Below, in pieces: positions 57,271 to 64,000 of a stretch of 64,000 nucleotides of DNA. Source of the DNA: Paraburkholderia sp. D15 (GTDB lineage: Bacteria > Pseudomonadota > Gammaproteobacteria > Burkholderiales > Burkholderiaceae). The notes beneath the pieces were generated by a model, which saw nothing but the letters and a program-made list of their open reading frames with translations, was not told the origin of the DNA and did not search any database. Where the stretch lies: NCBI RefSeq assembly GCF_029910215.1, contig NZ_CP110395.1:558001-622000 (forward strand). The letters are read 5' to 3'. Numbering within the stretch: the first letter of the stretch is position 1; each line of letters starts with the position of its first letter. A program made the translations under genes and the position numbers.

Positions 57271-59451
57271 TTACTGGCTGTCGCGCGCCGTTTTCGACGG
57301 CCAGACCAGCTCCAGCGGATGCTGAAACACGCGCTGCCAGATCGCGCCGCGCAGCGAGCGCACCGCATTGCGCCGCAAGTCGCGCGAACGCACGGCCATG
57401 TAGAACGCGAGCGCGAAGCTGACGGCCACGTTGAGGATCGCCATGCTGCCGACGCCCGCGACCGCCCACCACAGCTCCGGCAGTTTCAGCGCGTCCTTGC
57501 CGAGCACGCCGAGCGCGACGCCGATCGATCCCGCGCTGAGCGTCACGTGACGCACTTCGAAGGTGAAGGCGAACGCGGTGAGAATCGCGGGCACGAGACC
57601 GAGCATCAGACCCAGCGTGATATTGCCAACCACGCCCGCGACGTTCGACCGGCACGCCTTCGCGAGCCGTGCGGCGCCGGCCGCGCCGAGCGTCATGCGC
57701 AACCGGCGGTTGTAGGCGAGCGCATCGGCGACGCGATGCAGGACGAACCAGTTGTCCGCCCAGCCGGCGAGCAGACTGGACGACCACAGCAGCACGCCGG
57801 TCAGCGCGGCGTAGAAAGGCGTGGGGCCGAGCAGCGAGAACGAGTGCAGCGTCGCGTGGGCTTTTTCCGGGGAGATGATGTTGGCGTTGAAGGTCGCGTG
57901 CCACAGCAGTTGCACACCGAAGCACACGGGAAACACCAGCAGCACGTTGCCGAGTACGGCGGCCGCCTGGGTGCGCATCAAGGCCGTCACCGAACTCACG
58001 AAACTGTCGACGCCGGCCGGCGTGCCCGTGCCGTCGAGTTCGCGCGCGAGGGTCGGCGCGGTCATCGCGGGTTGCTTGGTGGCGAGCGAGAAGTGCAGGA
58101 AGTGCATCAGCAGGAAGCTGGCCGCGTAGTTGATGCCGGCCAGCAGGCCTTCGAACATCGCGTGCAGATGCGCGCCGGTGATCGCGAACTTCACGCACAC
58201 GGTGACCACGGTGACGAGTCCGCCGCCGGCCGCCATGCGCAGCATCTTCAGATAGTCGGCGCGGTCGCGGGCGATGTAGTGCTCGCCGGTGTCGGCGCTG
58301 TACTCGACGACCTTGCGCGCGAGCAGCGAGAAGTTGCTGCGCAGCAGGTGCGCGACGCTCTGGCTCGCGTGATTCGCGTCCACGAGTTCGGCGGTGAGGC
58401 GTGCGCCGGCATGCGGGTCGTCCTGCGCCATCCACGCATTCAGCAGATGCTCGGCGCGCACGATGCGCATGCGCATGCGCTCGACCTGGAACACGATGTC
58501 GACGCTGACGCCGTTGCGGTACAGGTGCGAGAAGACCTTGCCGGTGGCGAGGCGGCATTCGTCGAGCAGCAGCCGCAGGTAGTTCACTTCGTGAAGCAGC
58601 TTGTCTTGCGGTGCACCGTCGGCGACGGATTGATGCGCGGCTTCGACCGCGAGCATCGCGCGCGTCAGGCGATAGAACGGTTGCTTTTCCATCGCGATGC
58701 GGACGTCGGTGGCGTCGCGGTCGCTATTTTCATGGCCGTCGCCGATGCGGCTGCGGACGGTTTGGGACAGACCCGTCGAGCTGATCTGGCAGGTCAGGTT
58801 GTGCAGGGCCGCCAGCAGGTCTAGCGAAAACGGCGTGGTGGCGGCACGGTTTTTTTCTTCCGGCTCATGGCGGGGATCGTCGGCTTCGTGGTGGTCGAAG
58901 AGCGCGCGAATGCGCACGAGCAGATCCGTGGGCAACGTGCCGATCCATTCGGCGTCGCGCTCGGAGGTGAACATCAGCGTGACGATGGCGGTCAGGTCGC
59001 GGCTATTGGGCGCGGGTGGAATCAGCGAGGCCTCGAGGCGGCCGAATAACGCGCCGAAGAAACCCGAGTGAACCGGCATGCCCGCATCGCACAGCAGGGA
59101 CAGGCCATCGGTTTCGCGCAGCAGCGCGCGCAGGATACCGGCCACGTTCGCTTTCCATGCGGGGTTACGGTCCAGCACGTTCAACAGGTGACGGATTCGC
59201 GTGTGCGCCGGATGGGCGCGCGGCGTTACCGGCGCGGCGGCTTCGGCCAGATCGCCGGCGCTGTTTTTTACGTCGCGGCCGTCGCGAACGTCGCGGCCAC
59301 GGCGGACCCAGTGCGCAAGTTCGATCAGCCATTCGCTGCGCTCCGCGTACGCGGCGGACCGATTCGCTGTCGCGAGCAGTGCGTCCAGTTGGTGTCCGCC
59401 GTCGCGGGAGGCTCGCCATTTTTTTATCAGGCGGGTCAGGGCTGTGAGCAT
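57271..59451 (-). CDS. Gcr-family membrane protein (annotated as site-specific recombinase)
   Basis: About 726 residues. The N-terminal half is soluble and helical; the C-terminal half has several hydrophobic segments (for example VLGNVLLVFPVCFGVQL and NITLGLMLGLVPAILTAFAF). This matches the SpecificRecomb family, first named Gcr in Neisseria. No recombinase signature (no Tyr or Ser recombinase catalytic set) is visible and it is a membrane protein, so the traditional name is doubtful. I used the ATG at 59451; 30 extra upstream codons look non-coding. Confidence 0.8.
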   Translation of the reverse strand: MLTALTRLIKKWRASRDGGHQLDALLATANRSAAYAERSEWLIELAHWVRRGRDVRDGRDVKNSAGDLAEAAAPVTPRAHPAHTRIRHLLNVLDRNPAWKANVAGILRALLRETDGLSLLCDAGMPVHSGFFGALFGRLEASLIPPAPNSRDLTAIVTLMFTSERDAEWIGTLPTDLLVRIRALFDHHEADDPRHEPEEKNRAATTPFSLDLLAALHNLTCQISSTGLSQTVRSRIGDGHENSDRDATDVRIAMEKQPFYRLTRAMLAVEAAHQSVADGAPQDKLLHEVNYLRLLLDECRLATGKVFSHLYRNGVSVDIVFQVERMRMRIVRAEHLLNAWMAQDDPHAGARLTAELVDANHASQSVAHLLRSNFSLLARKVVEYSADTGEHYIARDRADYLKMLRMAAGGGLVTVVTVCVKFAITGAHLHAMFEGLLAGINYAASFLLMHFLHFSLATKQPAMTAPTLARELDGTGTPAGVDSFVSSVTALMRTQAAAVLGNVLLVFPVCFGVQLLWHATFNANIISPEKAHATLHSFSLLGPTPFYAALTGVLLWSSSLLAGWADNWFVLHRVADALAYNRRLRMTLGAAGAARLAKACRSNVAGVVGNITLGLMLGLVPAILTAFAFTFEVRHVTLSAGSIGVALGVLGKDALKLPELWWAVAGVGSMAILNVAVSFALAFYMAVRSRDLRRNAVRSLRGAIWQRVFQHPLELVWPSKTARDSQ

Positions 59452-60092
59452 CTTCGGGGTGTCGAGTTGAGTGGTTGGGCTTCCCCCTGTTCGTAACACA
59501 ACTCCTTTCGCCGGGCAATCTCGCGGGAGGTTAGCGCACACTTCTTTGCAAATCGATGCGGGTCTTAAAATCGATTGCGCAAAAAGCCTGTTATTGCAGA
59601 GCCGGCCGATTCGAACGGTCCTATTTTTCGCCTGTAATGAATTGTCAAAATATCTAATAAACGACCAGCCGGTCGGTATATAAATATCGCTTCCTTTCCG
59701 ATTAAATCAAAATGCATCATTTTCTGATGCTGCCTGAATATTTCAGATTCTGCATTGGGTGTTACTCAAGTCGGTGGGCATGAAAGCCCGTCGGGCTGGC
59801 GTTCCGTGCATTAACGAATAATGCCATAGGCATAAATGTCATCGATTATTCGAATTGCCAAAATATTGGGATGCCTGATTCGCCGCTTCTGCCCTGCGAC
59901 ACGTGTTTATAAAAATACGACACCTGGAATACCAGTTGTTCACTTAATCGATCGATTCAAACAAAAATCGCCGATTAATCGGACTCGTGGCATTGGCATT
60001 GAATTTGCCTTATCCATTCCGCGATGACGGCTGGCCCCCGCTGTCGTATTCCCCCTTATCGATACCTGAGAAACATACTGAGGACGAAAATC
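59452..60092. promoter_or_regulatory. AT-rich 640-bp leader of the N-oxygenase/NRPS operon
   Basis: This gap is strikingly AT-rich from about 59560 to 60000 compared with the rest of the window. It contains CGACC-N4-GGTCG (59662-59675) just before TATATAAAT, a 6-bp-stem hairpin GCATCA/TGATGC (59714-59730), and the palindrome CTGAA-TAT-TTCAG (59734-59746). Short ORFs in it have no ribosome binding site or recognisable product. It is the divergent control region between the Gcr-family gene and the operon. Confidence 0.65.
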
Positions 60093-60875
60093 GTGAACAG
60101 CATTGAGAAACTCGAAGCGCAACTCGAAAAACAACATGCGGCGCTCGCCCATCACCCCATCTTCCATTCGATCGAAACCCTCCAGGGTCTGCGCACCTTC
60201 ATGGAGTGGCACGTGTTTGCCGTGTGGGACTTCATGTCGCTCGTCAAACGTCTGCAGGCGGATCTCACGACCATCACGCTGCCGTGGCTCGCGCCGCGCA
60301 ACGCGAACGCCGCGCGTCTGATCAACGAGATCGTGCTCGGCGAGGAATGCGACGAAACCCCGAAGGGCCACATGAGCCACTTCGATCTGTATCTGCATGC
60401 GATGCGCGACGTCGGCGCCAGCACCGAGCGCATCGATCGTCTGATCGCGCTGCTGGCGAAAGGGTCCAGCGTGCATGGCGCACTGAGCGCCGTGGAAGCA
60501 CCCGCGCCGGTGATCCGTTTCGTCAGCTCGACCTTCGCGACCTGCTACGAGGGCGCGACGCATCAAGTGCTCGGCAACTTCTTCTACGGCCGCGAGAACG
60601 TGATTCCCGACATGTTCCGCACGCTGCTCGCCGGCTGGCAGATCGAACGCAACAGCGTGCCGCTGCTCAGCTATTACCTCGATCGTCACATCGAAGTGGA
60701 CTCGGGCGAACACGGTCCCGCCGCGCGCGCGATGATCGTCGAGGCTGCCGGCGGCGACGAGCGCAAGTTGCGCGAAGCGCTCGAAGCGGGCGTGGCCGCG
60801 ATCGAGGAACGGCTGCGTCTATGGGACGGGCTGCACGCGCATCTGATCGCCCAGAAAGACGCGATCGCCGCTTGA
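60093..60875 (+). CDS. DUF3050 heme-oxygenase-fold protein of an N-oxygenase/NRPS operon
   Basis: A 260-residue helical protein. [42 protein letters not shown] and [15 protein letters not shown] are DUF3050 hallmarks. The pattern of acidic and His residues (E38, E84/E85, D87, H93, H96, H199, D203, H207) resembles heme-oxygenase-like diiron oxygenases, but the exact ligands are inferred. GAGGAC at about 60080 supports the GTG at 60093 over an ATG at 60024. Homologues (MgoB, PvfA and the ham counterpart) stand first in signal-molecule clusters of Pseudomonas and Burkholderia, and help make nitrogen-oxidised amino-acid products. The next gene starts 84 bp downstream. Confidence 0.82.
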   Translation: MNSIEKLEAQLEKQHAALAHHPIFHSIETLQGLRTFMEWHVFAVWDFMSLVKRLQADLTTITLPWLAPRNANAARLINEIVLGEECDETPKGHMSHFDLYLHAMRDVGASTERIDRLIALLAKGSSVHGALSAVEAPAPVIRFVSSTFATCYEGATHQVLGNFFYGRENVIPDMFRTLLAGWQIERNSVPLLSYYLDRHIEVDSGEHGPAARAMIVEAAGGDERKLREALEAGVAAIEERLRLWDGLHAHLIAQKDAIAA

Positions 60876-60959
60876 TGCGGGACGCCGGCGCCCACGGCGG
60901 CAGGATGGCTGCCGGGCGCCCGCGTTGTCCGTTCCGAATAATCTTCTGAGGCAATGGCC

Positions 60960-61886
60960 ATGACGTCACTCCAGAGTTATGTCAGTCACGCGGATCAGTG
61001 GGAGCAGCGCGCCACGATCCGCTCGCGTCCCCGGCGCGTCGTCGAAGACGACGCGCTCAGCTACTACCCGATCGAACGTCAGCCGCTGTACGCGCACCCG
61101 ACGATCGTCGACGCGGGGCAGACCGTGCAGGACTTCATCCTGCTGCAAAGCTTCTATAAGTACATCAACGACGTGATCATCTTCGAAACGGAGATCGTCA
61201 ACCGGACCGCGCTCGCGATCGCCAAGAATCGCTTTCCGTTCGAGTTTCCGTTCCCCTGCAAGAGCGACGCGATGTCGGTGGTGATCGACGAGCATTACCA
61301 CGCGTACGTCGCGATGGACTATCTCGATCAGGTGGAACGCAACACCGGCATCAAACCGATCCAGCAGAACACGGAGATCGAACTCTCGCGTGCGATTCCG
61401 CGAGCGATCGCCTATGTGCCGGCTGAGTACGCCGCCGGCATGGAACTGCTGGCCGTGGCGATTTCCGAAAACACCGTGACCGCCGAGGTCGCCGCCTTTT
61501 CGCGCGACACCACGCTCAAGCGTTCGGTGAAAGGCGTGATGGCCGATCACCTGGCCGACGAAGGCCGTCACTCGGTGTTCTGGATCAACCTCGTCAAGCT
61601 CTACTGGGCACAGATCGGCGAAGACGCGCGCGTCGCGCTCGGTCTCGGTCTGCCGTACTTCCTCAAGGAGTATCTGACCAACGAACTGCAGCTCGAATTC
61701 GACCGCCGTCTGATCGACGCGCTCGATCTCCCGCAGGCGAGCCGCGAGCAGATCGCCAACGACATGGTCGGCGCGTATCCGATCACCAGCAAGCATCCGA
61801 TGATCGTCAACATCCGCAAGTTTCTGAAGATGGCGGGTCTGCTGGAACACGAACCCACGTGCGCGGCGATTGCCGCGTACCTGTGA
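60960..61886 (+). CDS. AurF-like diiron N-oxygenase
   Basis: A 308-residue p-aminobenzoate N-oxygenase (AurF) family protein. A candidate diiron set is complete: E76/E78, E111 with H114 (DEHYH), E170/E176, and H197-E201-H204 (DHLADEGRHS), which copies the AurF HxxxExxH spacing. It oxidises an amine, probably that of an amino acid held on the NRPS encoded next. GAGG at 60948 is 8 bp before the ATG at 60960 and only 2 bp before an ATG at 60954, so 60960 is preferred. It is followed after 10 bp by the NRPS gene. Homologues are MgoC, PvfB and HamC. Confidence 0.88.
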   Translation: MTSLQSYVSHADQWEQRATIRSRPRRVVEDDALSYYPIERQPLYAHPTIVDAGQTVQDFILLQSFYKYINDVIIFETEIVNRTALAIAKNRFPFEFPFPCKSDAMSVVIDEHYHAYVAMDYLDQVERNTGIKPIQQNTEIELSRAIPRAIAYVPAEYAAGMELLAVAISENTVTAEVAAFSRDTTLKRSVKGVMADHLADEGRHSVFWINLVKLYWAQIGEDARVALGLGLPYFLKEYLTNELQLEFDRRLIDALDLPQASREQIANDMVGAYPITSKHPMIVNIRKFLKMAGLLEHEPTCAAIAAYL

Positions 61887-61896
61887 GGAGCGGCGC

Positions 61897-64000
61897 ATGA
61901 GAACCCTAACGTTTGCCGTCAGCGGCAATAACCGGCTCGCTGCGAACCTGCTCGCGTTGCTGCACGACGTCGGTCATCAGGTGCAGGCGACGGTCGCGCA
62001 GCCGGGACCGTTGCTCGACATGGCGCAAATACTCGGCATCGCCGACGCTCAGCCCAGCCAGACGCGGGCCGCCGCGCTCGCGGTCGAGTGGCTGATTCGC
62101 TGCGACCCGTTGGAGTCGATCGACCTGACCGGCGACGCGTCGTATCCGGCGGCCCGCGACGCTGCGCGCATGCTCGAATTCCGCGCGACGTCCGCGACCT
62201 TCCCGCCGGTGTCGGTGCAGGTGGAATGGCGCTCGCCGGCCGGCGCGGGCACGGTCCGGCAAATCGCCAGCCGCGAGATCGAACTGACGCCGACGCTGTG
62301 CGGCGCGGACATGGTGGCCGAAATCGAAGCCGCCGCCGAAGACCTGTTCACCGAAATCGTCAGCCTGCTCGGGCGCGACGCGTTGAACGACAGCGCGTTG
62401 CCGATCGTCGCCGACACGCCGGCACAAGGTTGCGTGCCGCTCGACGTTCACGCGCTGACCGGCTGGCACGCGACCAATCAGACCGCGCGTCAGTTCGAAC
62501 TCGATCCCTCGCTGCCCGAAATGGTGTCGCGTACCGCACGCGCGCGACCGGACGCCATCGCCTTGCACGACGAACATGGCACGGTGGACTACCGCACCTT
62601 TGCCGGCGCGGCGATGAAACTGGCCGCGCAACTCGCGGCCGGCGCGCCGGCGCCGCTCGCGGGCGCGGCGTACGAGGAACCCGCGCCGCGCGTGATCGCG
62701 GTGCGGCTGCGCAAGTCGTCGCTGCTGTATGTCGGGATTCTCGCCGCGATCGGCGCGGGCGCGGCCTATCTGCCGCTCGATCCGTCGTTTCCGGCGGAGC
62801 GCGTGCGGATGATCCTGGAGCAGGCCCACGCCGACTGCCTGATCACCGACGACGCCTTCGATGCCGCTTCGCTCGGCGACCTGCCGGTGCGCATCGTGCG
62901 CCTGACGCGCGTGGACGCCGACGGTATCGATATCCAGCGCGCCGCGTGGCCCGTCGAAGCCGATCCGCAACGCTTGAGCCGCTGCGCGATCACGATCTTC
63001 ACGTCGGGCTCGACCGGCGTGCCGAAGGGCGTGATGCTCACGCATCGCAACATCGTGCACTTCTGCCACTGGTATCGCGACTACATCGAACTGACGCCGC
63101 CCTCGCGCGTGCTGCAGTTCTGCACGGTCGCGTTCGACGTGTCGCTGCTCGACATCTTCCCGACCTTCCTGGCCGGCGCGACGCTGGTGATTCCGACCGA
63201 AGAGCAGCGTCACGCGCTCGACGATCTGAGCCGTCTGATCGCGGAGCAGCATCTCACGCATGCGTTCCTGCCGCCCGCCTTGCTCGCGGTGATGCCGCCC
63301 GCCGAATGGCCGGACCTGAAGCATCTGCTGACCGGGGGCGACGTCTGCTTCCCGGAAACGATCGAGCGCTTCAGTGCGACGCGCCAGTTCCACAACATCT
63401 TCGGACCGGCGGAGTGCACGGTGCTGGTGACGATCGCGAGGCTGCGGGCGGGCGACAACAATCGCCTGATCGGCAGGCCGCTCGCGAACGTGCGCTGCCA
63501 TGTGCTCGACGAAAGCGGCCAGCCGGTGCGCACCGGCGAAGCGGGCGAGCTGTGCGTGGCGGGCGCGGGCGTCGCCGACGGCTATCTGCGCCGCGCCGAT
63601 CTGAGCCGCGAACGCTTCGTGCCGGACCCGTACGCGAGCGCGAACGGCGTGTGGCCGGATGCAAGCGACGGCCTGCTGTACCGCACCGGCGACATCGTGC
63701 AATGGGATAGCCAGGGCGCGCTGCATTTCATCGGACGGCGCGATGCGCAGGTGAAGATCCGCGGCTTTCGCGTCGAACTCGGCGAGATCGAAAACGCCGC
63801 GCTCGCCACGCAGTTGTACAGCCAGTGCGCGTGCGTGGTCGACGATCGCAAGCGCATCCGCATCTTCGTCAGCAAACCGCGCGATACGGCCGTCACGCCC
63901 GACGCGCTGCGCGCCGCGCTCGCCGTCAAGCTGCCGGATTACATGCTGCCGCACGAAGCGATCGAGCTCGACGCATTGCCGTCCACCAACAACGGCAAGA
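61897..64000 (+). CDS. NRPS adenylation protein (partial, continues past the window)
   Basis: At least 701 residues, open at the right edge. Residues 1-~170 look like a shortened formyltransferase-like domain (FAVSGNNRLAANLLALLHDV..., later WRSPAGAGTVRQIASREIEL). An adenylation domain follows: core A3 IFTSGSTGVPKGVMLTHRN, A4 FDVSLLDIF, A5 NIFGPAECTV, A7 YRTGD, A8 FIGRRDAQVKIRGFRVELGEIE and A10 LPSTNNGK. My hand-read pocket code is DVLFLGIVLK, hydrophobic, consistent with leucine or valine. Carrier and release domains would lie beyond the window. GAGGAG is next to the ATG. Homologues are MgoA, PvfC and HamD. Confidence 0.88.
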   Translation, partial: MRTLTFAVSGNNRLAANLLALLHDVGHQVQATVAQPGPLLDMAQILGIADAQPSQTRAAALAVEWLIRCDPLESIDLTGDASYPAARDAARMLEFRATSATFPPVSVQVEWRSPAGAGTVRQIASREIELTPTLCGADMVAEIEAAAEDLFTEIVSLLGRDALNDSALPIVADTPAQGCVPLDVHALTGWHATNQTARQFELDPSLPEMVSRTARARPDAIALHDEHGTVDYRTFAGAAMKLAAQLAAGAPAPLAGAAYEEPAPRVIAVRLRKSSLLYVGILAAIGAGAAYLPLDPSFPAERVRMILEQAHADCLITDDAFDAASLGDLPVRIVRLTRVDADGIDIQRAAWPVEADPQRLSRCAITIFTSGSTGVPKGVMLTHRNIVHFCHWYRDYIELTPPSRVLQFCTVAFDVSLLDIFPTFLAGATLVIPTEEQRHALDDLSRLIAEQHLTHAFLPPALLAVMPPAEWPDLKHLLTGGDVCFPETIERFSATRQFHNIFGPAECTVLVTIARLRAGDNNRLIGRPLANVRCHVLDESGQPVRTGEAGELCVAGAGVADGYLRRADLSRERFVPDPYASANGVWPDASDGLLYRTGDIVQWDSQGALHFIGRRDAQVKIRGFRVELGEIENAALATQLYSQCACVVDDRKRIRIFVSKPRDTAVTPDALRAALAVKLPDYMLPHEAIELDALPSTNNGK

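Noticed and set aside
57271..59451. Mobile element because of the site-specific recombinase family name
   Set aside because: It is a membrane protein without recombinase catalytic motifs; no terminal inverted repeats, attachment sites or cargo genes flank it.
59836..60027. 63-codon ORF in the AT-rich leader of the NRPS operon
   Set aside because: No ribosome binding site, no recognisable domain, and composition consistent with non-coding AT-rich DNA. It could be a leader peptide, but nothing supports this.

Overview
The window is chromosomal DNA of a high-GC beta-proteobacterium, most likely Burkholderia sensu lato (probably Paraburkholderia). The evidence is codon usage, the aspS-nudB and lptD-surA-pdxA-rsmA neighbourhoods, a Burkholderia-type porin, a DUF4148 protein and a divided pntAA/pntAB/pntB transhydrogenase. 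No rRNA, tRNA, CRISPR array, insertion sequence or prophage was seen. Nearly all genes are intact. Only the first (3' end of a methyltransferase) and the last (5' part of an NRPS-like gene) are cut by the window edges.

Layout. 0-7.2 kb: FmdB zinc ribbon, DUF502 membrane protein, aspS with a terminator, nudB overlapping a cardiolipin synthase, and a TPR-glycosyltransferase. 7.2-14.9 kb: a fatty-acid beta-oxidation block with a TetR regulator behind an 18-bp palindrome, an acyl-CoA dehydrogenase, a two-domain FadB-like enzyme, a thiolase behind three 55-bp hairpin repeats, and an enoyl-CoA hydratase. 15-17.2 kb: fdhD with two small ORFs, and a nitrate-reductase-associated protein. 17.4-23.4 kb: a PAS-GGDEF-EAL protein, GST, LysR regulator, DUF4148 protein and YciA-type thioesterase. 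23.7-33.5 kb: an Atm1-type ABC exporter, the murU/amgK cell-wall recycling pair, and divergent lptD-surA-pdxA-rsmA. 33.5-45.7 kb: an EamA transporter, porin, large autotransporter, gloA, a DUF4440 protein, and the minus-strand group glyQ-glyS-gmhB-plsC-metalloprotease. 45.9-59.5 kb: an FMN glutamate-synthase-like protein, mnmA, nudJ, the transhydrogenase operon, an unrecognised overlapping gene pair, a YafY-like regulator, a glyoxalase-fold protein, an RlmL-like methyltransferase and a Gcr-family membrane protein.

The most interesting part is 59.5-64.0 kb. An AT-rich leader of about 640 bp carries three inverted repeats and precedes a tight three-gene operon: a DUF3050 heme-oxygenase-fold protein, an AurF-type diiron N-oxygenase and an NRPS adenylation protein that continues past the window. 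This gene set matches the core of the mgo/pvf/ham clusters of Pseudomonas and Burkholderia, which make diazeniumdiolate or pyrazine-N-oxide signals (leudiazen, valdiazen and relatives). The NRPS begins with what looks like a shortened formyltransferase-like domain without a recognisable catalytic core. A second lead is the 52.8-54.0 kb pair, which resembles a small accessory module and ends in a 34-bp perfect palindrome.

All calls come from reading motifs, lengths and context. No database search was run.
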